A DNA stretch of 64,000 nt from Edolisoma coerulescens (GCA_013397115.1 VWZW01001654.1:186001-250000), one strand, 5' to 3'. Positions 27,201 through 39,600 are shown, counted from the first letter of the stretch. Translations and numbers: made by a program. The notes: generated from the letters alone by a model not told the origin.

Positions 27201-28800
27201 TGAGCATTTATTCCCACCTCTGTGATTAACATGGATTGAGCCAACATGTTTGTGCAATAGTCTGTAGATTTTTTAACTGAGGAATTATTTTTAATTATTC
27301 TTGCAGCTCTAATTCCTTTTAGAATCGGTCAAACTGTGGGTCTGAAACAACATTCACAGACCTGTTAGCTTCCTACTTCCTAGAAAAGAGTGCAGTGTTT
27401 CAGGAGGGCTTTGAAAAAGAAAAAGACAAGAAAAAATTCTAGCTTTTTGCTTTTCTCTACTAAAAAGAGTTAGAAGAGTCATAGCACTCCTGTGAAGTTA
27501 AACAAAAAAATATAAAAAAAGCTAAAAAGTAAGATAACCAGCCAGCTTCTATCCCCCAAATATTTATAAATGTGATTATATTTAGTCAAAAGAACAAATA
27601 GCCAAACTTTCTTTATTGCACATAATGGCTCCAGGGATCCTGGAGGTGAAGATGACTGGTTAGAGGTTATTTGGTGATTTGGTTCTATTCCTCCAGTGAC
27701 AGATCTGCTACTTTCCTACTGTCTGACTACTTTCAGTAGTTGGTAAGGTGATGCCAAATTTTACAGAAAAATAAATATCTAGAGGTGGGAAACAGCTGAC
27801 AAAGTGTATGAGCCAACAATCAATATTCACTTTACAGTCCCCAGAGAAAAATAGGCACTTAGAGGGCATAATTCCTAAAGCAGATGCCTAAAATAGCTGA
27901 GCTAAACAAAGCCCTGGAAGTGCTGATTTCAAATACAGCCTGTAGCTCAGAAGTGGAGGCAGCTGTATTATGGATCTGGGAAGGTGTTTTCTATCACAGG
28001 AATCTGATTACATTGCTATAGGGTAAGGCGGTCTTCACGTACACAGAGCTGATTGTTGTGCTACCTGCAACACACGCACCTGAGAGCTGACTTGACAAGT
28101 GGGTTTAAGCTTAATTCCTCCACATCCCAGCATACTAAACCAGGTGTTAAATGCTGCTTGAGAGGGCAAGTAGCTTGGCAGGGTGATGGTTTCCCTTTGC
28201 CTTGGGTTTGTGACCAGCAGTGTAGATGCTGTGTGGGAGGGCCAAAGGAGCAGAATAATGCTGGAGTGGTCTGGCATGAAAAAGCCTCCCCCTTTTCTTT
28301 CCTGTGGATCTCCTGAACTTCCTATTTAACAACATTTAAATATACATCAGAAGAGTGTTAATGGGTAAAAGTAATAAAATCCTTGGGAAGAAGGCTCCAG
28401 TTTAAGGAGGTTCAGGCACCACTCAGTAGCAAGCCTTGGGTAGCAGGAGACAATGGAAGAATGGAGGAGACATATTTCCTTTAGAGTAGATGAAAATTTA
28501 CCTCTGTTGTTTCCTATCTGCTGGTCTTCAGCTAGAATCCTTTGCTTGCTATCAAAATAATTTTTTGACAGTTAGGGAGGGTAACCTTCTGAGCATTTCT
28601 GGTCACTCTAGATTATATGTATATAATAATATGAACTAAATTAAAACAAACTGAATTCAGAGAGGCTACTTGCATAGCTAGGGAATTTTAAAGTGCTTAA
28701 GACTTTGCAGAACTGGGTCTTTCCTACTCTCACAAGCCAAATACTGTAAAGGAACTTTTATATGTAAAGTCCTAAACAAAGACTCTGAAGTATAGGCTGA
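18240..28800. other. Gene-free DNA with GC-richer patches
   Basis: No gene could be supported. GC-richer patches at 18.24-18.50, 20.3-20.6, 23.34-23.56, 23.8-24.2 and 25.3-26.0 kb carry overlapping open frames. The longest is a minus-strand frame of 240 codons at 25360-26082. Its peptide has no signal sequence, repeated motif or domain that I recognise. I find no exon-like splice boundaries that would make these patches coding. Confidence 0.5.
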
Positions 28801-28804
28801 AAGA

Positions 28805-29235
28805 AGTTATCCACTCCAGTCTTTTACATATTTTACAGGTTTATCTGCTGCACTATTTTGAGTATACTATCTAATCTCCCTTTAAGTATTTCCTCTTCTG
28901 ATATCCCAGAAGATTCTCTTGGCAGACTTCTCCATTGATGAATAACTCTTATTTGGAGATTTGTTCTTACATCTAATCTAAATTTGTTATGTTTTAGGTG
29001 AACAATTTCCATGAACAGCCATGATCATGGCTGTTCCATGATCAAGTCTCTCTCTTTCATCTTGTTTCTCTCAAAAACTTCTTAAAAGTTCCATATTTTG
29101 TTTAAACTACATGTCCTTTCCATCTTGTGCCTTATATCTTGCAGCTTTCTTAATGTTCTTCATCTTTGCTGCTCTCTCATCTTCACAGTGAGAAGGTCAA
29201 AGGATATTCTAAGTGAGGCCTCAGCTGTCATGTGG
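28805..29235 (-). mobile_element. Ancient CR1-type LINE fragment
   Basis: The plus strand reads like the antisense of an old CR1 3' half. A segment resembling 'ATAACTCTTATT...GGA.ATTT.TTCTTA.ATCTAATCTAAAT' lies at about 28940-28988, and a segment like 'TCTAAGTGAGGCCTCA' lies at about 29207-29222. Divergence is high, consistent with an old CR1 subfamily that predates the 12.93-kb copy. The boundaries are approximate. The middle is interrupted by a perfect palindrome (29013-29036). Confidence 0.55.
29013..29036. repeat. Perfect 24-bp palindrome
   Basis: GAACAGCCATGA is followed immediately by its exact reverse complement. A direct repeat of CCATGATCA overlaps the right half (to about 29043). 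It sits inside the old CR1 fragment and is not part of the consensus I remember, so it probably arose locally. Confidence 0.9.
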
Positions 29236-29239
29236 ATAC

Positions 29240-31812
29240 ATGATTTATTACCTCCCTACTCTTAAGTACAGCTCTTTGAATACCAGTATTTTGTCAGTAT
29301 TATGTGTATAGACACAAAGTCTAAAAATGCATTTTAACTAGTTATTTTCAATAAGTTTTGTAACACAAATAGTTCGCTGCATGCTGTAAGAAGTGACTGG
29401 GATGGATCGCTTATTATTAAAAACATTTGGTTTTGCAATATACACACATTTCTCCTTATGTGCTGTCAAATGGTTTCCTTCCCTTCCCTCATGGCACTCC
29501 ATGGCGAAACTTGCTGTTGAGCAGTGTTTCAAGTTTTCCACATAACAAAGACATGTAAATAAAAAATTCCACACTTTCCTTTAAATACTCCAATCTCCCA
29601 GAATGCATATTTTTGTCTGGCCTCAACTGTCTTTCCCTAAGTTTTGATGTTGTTATGCACACAGTTAGGCTTAAAGAAATGGACTATTTAAAACTAAGGA
29701 TCAAACTAGTCCATGTATTCTACCAAGAAATAGCGCCGTTTGTGTCACAATGATGTGCTTACTATCCATTTTAAGTAATACTTTCTTAGTCATGTAGCTC
29801 ATTTTCACATGCTCTTTGGCCAGCAGTCAGATCTCCCAATTTAAGGAATGTAACTGGCATTCTAAGCCATGTGTGTGGTCACCCCTCTGAAGGGTTAAGA
29901 GAGGTGCACCTCTCTCAGGTGATCCACAAACTCAGGGTCTGAGAAGCAGCAGTATTTTTCTCTCAGAAACTGCAGAAGAGCTTCTGGTGGCTGGGCTGCA
30001 ATTTTCAGTACTTCACCTGCATTGTCAGGTAAAGTGAATTCACACAGTTGCCAAGCTGTGAGTCCTCCAAAAGTGCTAGAGAAAGTGTGTCAGCAAACCG
30101 CGAGTTTTGCGCGCACTTGTGGCAAACAAGGGAACGTGCAGCCCTGCATTGCCTTTCCTGCCTGCTCCTGCTCTGGAACACCTCTCTGGGCTCACTTATG
30201 ATTTTCCAGTACATGTGCTTTCTTCCATTTTCTGCAGTATTACATGAGATGAAATATAAAAATTCCTCTACCAATGACTCTTTATTTGCAGCAACATCCT
30301 TCTCCTCCATGTAAAATTATGTTACTGATTTAATTAATCTGATAGTTATGTCAGTTCAAACATTAATAACATTTCTACTATCCCATCATTAGCAAAGTAT
30401 GCTTAATATGGAAGGTGCTGCAGTTAAAGACATGTTGAGAGGACTTTAAAACAAAGCTTCAAGCACAGCTGGTCAGCATTAAGCATCACAGTACTTACAA
30501 TCCCCAGTGTTGATGTTGACATGAAGATAATTTCTGCTGTCTGGAGTTCTATGGCATTAAGAACTAAGTGTTTTCCAAATGTCCTTCTTAGTATAGGTAT
30601 TCTGAGAGGTTTTTTCCCCCAGACCCTAAGGAGTTTACACAGTTCTGAAAGCCTGTTTAATTGTCTGGTTTATTTTCCAAATGCCATTTAAATGCATCTC
30701 TAATCTTCATTAATAACAACATTATAATTACTTCATTAACTTTTCCAGATAAAGTATTTAAACTCTTCAGAAGCAAATAGCTTTCCACTGGATCGTGTGC
30801 TAATAGCTTCTTCTGATACCACAACCTTGAGTTTTAAATGTATTTAATGAAAACGTAAAGCTCTTGTTTAGTGTAAGCATGTTACTGAAACCTGAAGAAC
30901 ACGTGGTACAAGGGTAAGGATAACAACTTGTTATGTTACATTGATTTAATGATGCAGTTTGAAAGACTGGTGAGGAAGAAAGCTCAATTCATTTCCCAGG
31001 GGTAAAAATAATACCCTCAGTCTTTGGCCTTAACTTGTTTTGACATCTTTGTTTCTGTGTAAAGGTTAAGTAATGTGGTCAAATTTTATATGTAATGCTT
31101 TATTAACAAAGTACTTGCATTAAGGTTGTAAAATTGAGCACCAGATCAGGAAATAATAAAAAGTAAGGGTTGTATCATAAAGTTAACTGATCCGTACATC
31201 TAGTGTTCCCCAGATAAGGTACGTGCTCAGCTGCCCACAGTATGTGCAGTTGTGAGTTACTGCTTCTGAATAACTTAACCTTTTAGTTTCTTCTTTTTTG
31301 AATATTTTCATTTTCAGCCTGAATGTTGAACGAATGTAGCTTCTTACATTAATTTTTATTTTGCCTTTGCTGGAAGAAAAGCATAGCATGTTAAACCCCT
31401 GTGCCTTCTATTAGCTGAGTGTATAAATTACAGTCTGTGACTACTAGCTCCTGGGCCCAAGTCTGTGGCTAGTGTACCTGCTGACAGGGAAATCTTGTGG
31501 TTTTCCCTGAAGTGCCTGTGTGCACATAGTCAAGGAACTTGTGGCTGGGAGACAACAACTTCAGCTGTTTCTCAGATGTGTGATTTTCATTTAGATGCCT
31601 CTAGTGCATTTCAAGGTGAAGTCAAATGGCTTCAGTGAGCCACTGCAGAGGGCAATGTAGCATGACAGTTTTTTACTTTTCCATGAAATGAGATGGAAGC
31701 ATTTACACAGGCTGCTCTGAAGTATCTTCTGTGAGGTAAATGCAGATAACTGATGAGTAGTAAAGAGAAATTTCCAAAACTTCTCTGCTGTTAGTCTCTG
31801 GACTGGACAGTT
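29240..31812. other. Gene-free DNA; CpG cluster near 30.1 kb
   Basis: No gene is supported. At 30093-30115 there is a tight cluster of CpGs (ACCGCGAG, TGCGCGCAC) in otherwise CpG-depleted DNA. It lies in a segment open on both strands: 101 codons on minus (30005-30310) and 88 codons on plus (30048-30314). The minus peptide has ordinary composition but no motif I recognise. Confidence 0.45.
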
Positions 31813-32321
31813 CACTTTCTCACCACTACCCCAGTGAGCAAGGGAAGAAAACAGGAAGAACAGAAGTGAGAAAACTCATGGGTCAAGACAAAGACAGTTT
31901 AATAGGTGAGTGTGGTGGGAAGCACAGCAAAGTAACAGAGTCACCACACGCCAAGGCAAACCAACGCCCAGCCAGTCTCCAAAAAATGGTTACTTCAGGA
32001 AGCCACCCCCCTTGTTCTTAGTCTATCTTGGGTTTTGATAAATTTTTGTTACATGGTATGAAACGGCTCTTTGGCCAGTTTGGGTCAGCTGTAGTTGCTG
32101 GTAGTGTCCACTCCCCTTTTCTTGCCCACTCCTGACCTTCTCACTGGAGTGGGGCAGTGCGGGTAAAAAAGGCAATTTTGCATGCTGAGGTGGTGCAAGC
32201 ACTCTTCAGTAATAGCCAAACAAAAGTATTTTATCAACACAGTTTTAGCCACAAAGCCAAAACACAGAACCACACCGGTTGCTCTGAAGAAAGTTACCTC
32301 CATCCCGGTCAAACCCACTCA
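31813..32321 (-). mobile_element. Solo LTR, avian ERVL-type (family A)
   Basis: Read on the minus strand, this matches the common avian ERVL-type LTR. It begins TGAGTGGGTTTGACCGGGATGG at 32321 and passes through the 'TTGGCCAAAG..CCATACCATGT' region. It then has CCTATTAAACTGTC (31893-31906 on the complement; the R/polyadenylation region), 'GACCCATGAGTTTTCTCACTT', and a 3' end near 31813. Both edges are degraded and the TATA box is decayed. No internal gag/pol or second LTR lies beside it, so it is a solo LTR left by recombination. Family assignment is from memory of the consensus. Confidence 0.82.
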
Positions 32322-33031
32322 GCCGGGTTTCTCCAGCAGTTAGCTTGCCTGAAGAAAGCTGCACTCAACACCAGGGCATTTTGTTCATGACTTCTTCAGA
32401 TTCTAAACTGAAAGTCTGAGTGTTAATGTGTATCTGTGTATACTGCCACAGTATCGTACAATGCAATATTAGCATGTATAAATTATTTAATGGCAGTAAG
32501 GAAATAATATTTGCGGACTTGTACATAGGAATACATTCAGGGCTTTAGGTTTTTATGCTATTTTGACATAGAAAGAGAGATGCACTATGAGATTGCATGT
32601 CTTTGAAGGGACTTGTATGTGAAACAAAGGCTGTTAGAACTGAATCTGCCTCATTTGTCAGGTACTCACTGCTGCCATTCTAGCCGAGTACGTTACTTGA
32701 TTTGAGGGCTGGGTAATGTAGCTGAGAACAAACAATAAACTATTGAATGAATGATCTTGTTGCACCCCACAAAACAGAACATACATTGTGGGATGTCGGT
32801 GATGCACATCTCTGAGGGAAACTGAAGATGTAAAGATGCAGATACCAAGATAAGATATGAAATCTTGCCCGTATCGAAGTGAAAGGAAGTGTTGCCATTC
32901 CATGGAAGAAATTAGAACTTCGAGAATGCATTAACAGCTTGATTCTGGAAAATGTGCGGCCACAGAGCTGTGCAGTGAAACTTGAGAGATCTCTGTTGCT
33001 TTACACTTACCTGGCTAAATTGAGCCAATTT

Positions 33032-33057
33032 ATTTAGCCACTCAAGTGTGGCTAAAT
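33032..33057. repeat. Perfect 10-bp stem, 6-nt loop hairpin
   Basis: ATTTAGCCAC (33032-33041) and GTGGCTAAAT (33048-33057) are exact inverted complements around TCAAGT. A third copy, TGGCTAAATT, lies just upstream (33012-33021). The cause is not evident. Confidence 0.75.
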
Positions 33058-34396
33058 TTCAGCCTACAAAGAGCTTCAGAAGCAAACCTTGTTACTTGAG
33101 TGAGAATTCAGTGAAAGGAGACTAAATCGGCTGTGTTTCACCCTGAGCATTTCATAGGGAAAAAATTCAAGGCAGATATTCAAAGACTCATGGCAAGATG
33201 ACTGGAAACTAACATTATTTGCTTTATATACAGGAAATACATATTGTGGAAATGTCTATATAAGAAATACATTTCATTGTGTACTGCTCTTACCTTATCC
33301 ATTCAATCAAAATCCACCATGAAAATTTACACTTGGTTTCCATTTCTGGTACAAAAACATAAAGAGTAACATGACTGTGTATTTTAAAAATGGGCAGAAA
33401 TGGGAGAGGGAAAATCCATCAGTCTTTTCATAAGAGAAAGTATTTCTTATAAACCACCTTTTGAGATGAAGCAAGTATGACTGGTAAGGCATGCAACTGG
33501 AAGGAAAGAGAAAGGCAGTAATACACTGACCTATAACCAAGGTTCTGCCGAGGACTGTGGTTCTTGGCTCTGCTGGGCAAAAGTCATTTGGCTTACAAAC
33601 AGTTACTATCTAAACAGCAGGGACTAAACTAATGCCAATAAACTGTTTGTATGGATTGTGCACAGGAAACAAGGTAATGACACACTGAATGAGAGTGTCT
33701 ATTTAATGCTGGGCTTTTGCTGGGGGCAGCTTGGAGCACGGTAGTGAAGAAAATAACTCTTTGTCATCAATTGCATTCCTTTCTAAAGAACCTTTTAATT
33801 CCTAGCATTAAACCCAACATATTCTAGATGTCTGCTCAGATCGTTTCCTATACCCTCTGATGCAGAATACAAGCTCAAATCTACTAGACCTCTTCCTGGA
33901 GAAAAGGAGAAGATGGTTTTAGCATAATTAGTGTTATCTTAGCATTACGTGCAGATACGTATGTGTGGCAGCACAGTAAATGGGAGTAATAAGTCTAGGT
34001 TACTCTCAGCTTCCAGAATTAGCTGGATTGCTTGAGAATTATATAGAGCTTTCTTAAAAAAGTAAAGAACCCAGAAATAAAAAAATCTGACGATGACATC
34101 TATTACGATGATTAACTGCTGTTGATGCTTTAGCAGAGACGCGCAGTGAAAATATAAATAAATTTCATTCTGATGTTTGAGGAATAAATGATTATTTTAC
34201 TGCAAGTGTTTTTTAAGCAAAGAGATTCTCTTTTACAAAAGTAGCATACACAGGACTCGGGGAAACCTCATGCTTTTGCCAGCAATGTAATGAAATCACA
34301 GCTTGGGGGCCAGCAACTAAAGCATGGGATTTCATGCCTGGCTATAAGAGCCTAAATCCCCTAACTGATTCACAATGATGTTTGGGTAAAGAGATG

Positions 34397-34436
34397 GAGG
34401 TGAAGGGGTATGTCAAGAGGTAAAGGGGTATGTCAG
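34397..34436. repeat. Tandem duplication, 20 bp x 2
   Basis: GAGGTGAAGGGGTATGTCAA is followed directly by a copy differing at two positions, suggesting a fairly young slippage or duplication event. Confidence 0.9.
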
Positions 34437-36410
34437 GTGTAGAATATGAAAGCTAGTTGAGTTTTCAGCTTGAAACTAGGGTAAGTACAGCCCATGTATG
34501 GGCATTGAAGAAGTGGTGGGAAAATCCTTAATTGAGGGAGTATTTTAGATAAATGAATGTGATGTTTATTGTGGGGTCTGTGTTGACTAACAGGAAAAGT
34601 GCTAGACTAAGGACAGGCTGTCAACCATACTTGAAGTAATATCTACTATCTAATCTACTATTAGCTTAATAGCCCTCTTAAAATTCCTTTGTTGTTGCAG
34701 TTTTGGGAATCTGATGAATTTTAATTGGCTTGACTCACGTGAAAAAACTGATACTCATTCAGGAACTAGTCACGAGCTCACTGGTGGTAAGGCAATACTT
34801 GGCTGGGTAGTCCACTGCAAATGCTTTGTCACAGGAGCATGAACCTGGCCTGGCCATGATCCTCTTCCTATGCAGTGGAGCCACAAGTGAGTTATCTGTC
34901 CCAAAAGAGTTGAATGAAGATCATTACACCAAGCCCCTGGCCACATGTTACTGATTCCCTATATACTGTATAGAGAGACTATTTTAGATGTATTTATTGA
35001 GTGTCTTACAACTTTTATTGGTATTGTTTTTCATTTTTCTCAACTTCTAAGCCGAACGCCTTCAGTATCATGAGGCTGAATGTTTATGCCTCAGGGAAAG
35101 AGGAAAATTATAACTAAAGAAGTATTGAAACCATTAGGAATGGACATTCGGAATAGCTTTTCTGTGCAGTATATTATTTAATGATCTTCAAGTCATATAT
35201 TGGGCAGCAATAAGAAATGCTGTAGTCTAGTGGCTAATGATAATTTCCAGCTTTTGGGTGGTACATTTTTGTTTCTAACACTCCATAGGACACCGGGAAG
35301 CCAAATTCGTGTCTCTTGTGCATTTTGAGTTATAGACAATATATCCTGGGGACAGAATGAAAAAAATTCTATATTTTAGAGCTCATTGGTTGGGTTTTTT
35401 TTAGTCAGCCTCTCATAATTTTATCAAATCTCGAAACTCTTCTCATTTTCACTCATATTTTTATTTTGTGTTCCTCAATCATTTGTTTTATTGCTTTTTT
35501 TCCTGTCTTCATGCTTTTTGCTCTCTAACTCTCCCTGCATATAAACAGTGTTTTAGCTTGTGGAAGAGCCATAACTAACAGTGAATCATGTCTGAATATA
35601 ATAAAGTGACACATATTATATGATTTTGCCTGTACTTAATTAATTAATTACCTGCTGAAGTTCTTCAGGACAAGCAAGTTGTATTTGCAGAAAAGGGTTA
35701 GCGAATAGTGAGCAGGCAAGATGATTAAAAAAATATGTGAAATACATATGTTACTGTGCTGGAGAGTGCAGCATAGGCTTGTTCTTGGTACTTCCTCTAT
35801 CTCTATTTCCCTGTTTAGGTAGGGGTGTGTCTGTTAATACATTTCAATCACACATCTCTGACAAAGACAGATCTGTCACCAAATGCTTAACTATTGCATT
35901 GCATAGAAAAGGAACTGGAAAAGAGGAAAACAAGCTTTTCTTACACTGCATCTTTCCGCTGATATCAGTAATGCAATCCTCATTTTCTAACCTTTTCCAC
36001 ATAACACTTGATATATGGTAGTCTTTATATGGAAACTCCAATATGGTGGGAATTATTTTAACATTATCAGAAAGCAGATGCACAAACCTTTGTCACCTTG
36101 TAGTACATACACATACCTTTGTCACCTCCACTTTTCTAGGATGAAAATGCAGGCTGAGTGTTCTGTAAAATCGTCAAGTGTTTAATGTAATGCTAACATA
36201 GTACTCAGTATCGCCATGGCTTTAAGTAATGGAATTACTACATAGGTGCTAAACTACTGCAAGGAAACAGTTCTCCCTTCTGGAGACCCTTTCACCACGC
36301 CGCGCTAAGCAAACTTCAGGCACTCGGACCCATTTGGTATCTGTGGAGTTAACTAAGTTAAGCTTACTTCCAGTTAGCCTCTGTCACCAGGAATGTAATT
36401 TGTGTTTACC

Positions 36411-36419
36411 TATATAAGG
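36411..36419 (+). promoter_or_regulatory. TATA box
   Basis: TATATAAGG sits at the upstream boundary of the CpG island. By standard spacing the transcription start should be near 36440-36445, at the edge of the GC-rich block. A TATA box combined with an island is seen in tissue-regulated vertebrate genes. Confidence 0.65.
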
Positions 36420-36440
36420 AAACCTGTTCGACCTAGAAGA

Positions 36441-36636
36441 GCTCGGCGGGGCTGTCTGTGCCTGCGAGAGGGGCGAGGGCGAGCGCGCTCCGAGCGGGCG
36501 GGGAGGGCGGGCGGGGGCAGCACCGGACCGAGCGCACCCCCGGCGGCGGCACCGCAGCGTCGCGCCCGCCAGGGAAGGACTGTCCCCCCTCTTCTTCGGC
36601 TTCGGGAAAAGAGAAAAAAACTGTCAGAGGGAAAAA
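36441..36636 (+). other. Predicted 5' UTR of exon 1
   Basis: The region between the TATA-predicted start site and the candidate start codon is about 196 nt, GC-rich, and contains no ATG on the plus strand that I can see. That fits a 5' UTR scanned cleanly to the ATG at 36637. It becomes purine-rich just before the ATG. The exact start is inferred from TATA spacing only. Confidence 0.5.
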
Positions 36637-36648
36637 ATGGAGAAGCAG
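36637..36648 (+). CDS. First coding exon (partial), unidentified gene
   Basis: ATG GAG AAG CAG encodes M-E-K-Q. The start codon has A at -3 and G at +4, a strong initiation context. It is followed directly by GTATGT, a near-ideal donor, with CAG as the last exon triplet (CAG|GTATGT). The exon therefore ends in phase 0 after four codons. It sits at the right distance below the TATA box and inside the CpG island. Very short first coding exons before a large intron are common in vertebrate developmental and neuronal genes. Continuing past the donor gives a long open frame (to 37055), but that looks like GC-driven read-through of intron 1. The gene is not recognised. A non-coding first exon is the alternative. 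Confidence 0.55.
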
Positions 36649-39600
36649 GTATGTCAGGCGGATCCTCGCAGCTGGAGGGTGGCGGGGTCGGGGTGCGGAG
36701 CGAGACTTGCCCTTCCAACTGTTGTTCCCTCCTAAAGCGGCTCGTGAGTTCCGTGGGGGCTGCGGAGCAAAGCGGGCGGTGCTGCGGGAGCAACTCCCGT
36801 AACTCATCGGGCATTCCATGTGCTCCTAAGTCGGATGCACCTTCGTTTCACTGCCGAGATTCTCAAACTTTCTTAGCTCTGATGGAACACAGATGTGAGC
36901 TGAGACTGGAAATAAAGCTGAGATGCTTTGGTCAGTTGGCTGAAGTGCTTCAAATCCGTGGTGCTATCATCCTAGTATGTCTGGGAAAAGAAGTTCTTGA
37001 CATACTTATTGTTTGCTTTTGGGGTTTTTTTAACTTAAAAACGTACATTTTGTAAAAGGTGCACTCCTTTAGCACATCTAGGGTTTTGGTGTATTTTATT
37101 TGGATGTGTGTGAATGCAGCTAAGTCAGCATAGCTGGAATGTGTTTGTTAGAATACAGGGAGTTCCTGTAGGAATAAAGATTTTGCAGTGAGTTAAAAAA
37201 TGAACTTCAGGTACTGTTATAGGAAATGTAAGCTAAACAGGTTCTACTACAATAGGGATTACCCAGTGCAAAACAGGGATTTGTATTTCTTAGGAAGTAT
37301 TTGCAGAGTATGATAACATTTTTAAAACAGGCTTCCAGTAAAATCCTCACAAAGATGGAGAAACTTTTCCCTGAAGATTTTAGTCAGGACATAATGAAAA
37401 ATAAAGTTGAAAACCAATTTCAAATAGATTTCTACCTGTAAGAATACTGGTGTGCAGTCCTTCAGGACAGTTACTGTTAAGTAGCAGCATGTTCATTGTG
37501 GAACTTTTTTTAAAAGTTTTCTGCCATTATGGTGTAAAACATAGGAATGGAAAAAAAAATTCAGTTGATCTCTTGGAGTACCTTCTAAGGAAAAAAAAGG
37601 TGCAGAGAACTAGTCAGAAACAGGTGGAGTGCATTTTCAGAATGATTTTGGTTTTTCTAACATTAGAGACTGATTGTCATATGATTACTTTCCTCTTATT
37701 TTCATGGGTATTCACATTTATGTGTGCACAGGCATGTGAATGCACAGTAACTGGAGTTGTAGCTACATCCTTCCTAGCAGTCAAAGTGGGAAAGTGGGAA
37801 ATGCCTAGAAGGTTAGAAGCTTACAGTGAAGACTATTATTTAAAAACCCTCTTCCTTCTAAATAGCTGTAACTTTTACGAATTAATGTCTCCCTGAGATT
37901 AGTAATACAGTATTACCCGGTTAAAATTAATTCAGAATAAGGAAAGAATTAAAGTCACTTGTGTTCATACAGATTCTCATTCATTTCTGTGTAAGATTTT
38001 TCTTAACTCCTGACTTTGGATGTTGAAAGAGGTTTTAATGGGAATGACACAGGATAGCTATGGTAATTTCAGTAGAGACTTTTATAGGGGCTTCTACACC
38101 ACAAAGTACATAGCAAGTTCCAAAATACCTATTTCAGGGCTGAAGCTAATGGGTTCATTGTCATGAATCATCTTTGGTTGTGGTGGAAGTCACCATGGCA
38201 AAGAAAGCAGGGCTGGTGGACCAGAGCCATAAATTTCACTTGTCGAACTTCTTATCTTGGTGGTTTTGTGGAATACCTTTGCTATTTTGAATTGAAAAGG
38301 AGCACAGAGAAAGGACTTTTAGCAGGGCTGTTATTAATCGAAGTGTGAATTTAAAGGGCAAGAGAAGGCTCCAGGGAAATATGCCCTTCAATCACCTTTT
38401 TCAAGTCTCTGCAGTAAATTGCATTGCCCCCATCAGTTTGTCTAGCTATGTTGCAATCATTAATGGTCTTTTGATTTCCCAGTGCAAAGCAAGGTAGAAA
38501 CGTGGTTCAAAGTCCCTACAGTATATTCTGAGTTGACATGAGCTTACTGTGTCCCAGGATCTGAGCAGCTGTCTGTGTGGCCATGCTAGTGCAAGGCTGG
38601 CCCAGGCTGCAGCCTGCCTGCCCCTTGGTGAGCTTTGTGGGTGTGACCCTTCAAGGGACACAAGGGGAGGAGTTGGTTCTCACCCCTTTCAGCCACATTG
38701 CCTGCCTCTGCCACCCACAGGAGATGTGTAATGATGTGGTTTCAGAGCTAGCAGCGTGCCAGTGGGACTTGCCTAAAACCAGTGTCTGCCCCGGGGTTTT
38801 ACCTCAGCTTGGTGCTGTGCCTGTGGTGTGTCCATTAATCTGGATGCATGAAAAGCAAATTCTTTTCAGACCAGAATTGATGGCTGGGAGATATATCCCA
38901 GGGAAGTTTTATCCTTGTTTACAGTGAGAAAAGAATCGCAAAGTGAACAAAGCAATTTAAAATACGGGATGGACCCTGTGCTTTGTCTGAAATCACAAGA
39001 AAATCCAGTAGCTATGACTGGATGACCATTCTCTGGCCTGAGTTCCTGCAAATCGGCCTGCTACCCTAGGCATGGGTCTCTAACCCATGTTAATAGGGCA
39101 TGAGCTTTATTCACTGGTTAATGAAAAAAGAGCTAAAGGCATTCTGACCCGGTTTAATGCTTCTTTATTTTTTTTTTTTCATTCATTCAAGGATTCCTTT
39201 ATATCAGTTTTAATGGCAGAACTGTGTTCAGAGTACAGTAATGGTGTTGTGTTGGACTGGATATTTTGAGGATGAATGTGTTAAATCCAGGCAAAGGCAA
39301 TGAGCACATCAAGTCTGTGCATACACCTGTGGTGCCAGCTTTAGTTGTGTAACTGAGACATGACTGAAGGAAAGCAGAAATACTTGGACTTGACAGTGTT
39401 GATAACGAACCAAAATTATCTTCTGCCATCCTGTTGTGTTACTGATGGGTTAATTCATGAGAACTGTTGTTTATTTGTTGCTTTTAAATCAGTAAGTGCT
39501 TTATGTATTTAGCATATAATATCATAAATTTTTTGTTTAGAAATGGAAGAACATACTAAACGTCTGCAATGCTTTTCTGCATTTAGTAATCTGCTCATCC

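Larger units (their letters stand above)
32325..36285. other. Gene-free DNA upstream of the promoter
   Basis: No exon or known repeat is recognised over about 4 kb, apart from a small hairpin (33032-33057) and a 20-bp tandem duplication (34397-34436). It may contain distal regulatory sequence for the 36.4-kb promoter, but nothing specific can be assigned. Confidence 0.5.
36290..36830 (+). promoter_or_regulatory. CpG island promoter
   Basis: This is the only CpG island in the window. CpG density rises abruptly near 36425, peaks at 36460-36580 and fades by about 36830. The GC-rich core holds adjoining GC boxes (GGGCGGGG/GGGCGGG, 36496-36517), the usual Sp/KLF sites. A TATA box lies at the upstream edge and a splice donor lies inside the island at 36649, so the island covers the start site, exon 1 and the start of intron 1. 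Together these point to a plus-strand promoter of a regulated vertebrate gene. Confidence 0.88.

Noticed and set aside
36402..37055. 217-codon plus-strand open frame, and the overlapping 114-134-codon frames on both strands across the CpG island
   Set aside because: The first ATG lies upstream of the TATA box. The frames are open because the island is GC-rich, and the translations are Arg/Gly/Pro/Ala-rich low complexity. The splice donor at 36649 interrupts them.
38577..38927. 116-codon plus-strand open frame in a GC-richer patch
   Set aside because: There are several overlapping frames of similar length on both strands and no convincing splice boundaries or known motif.
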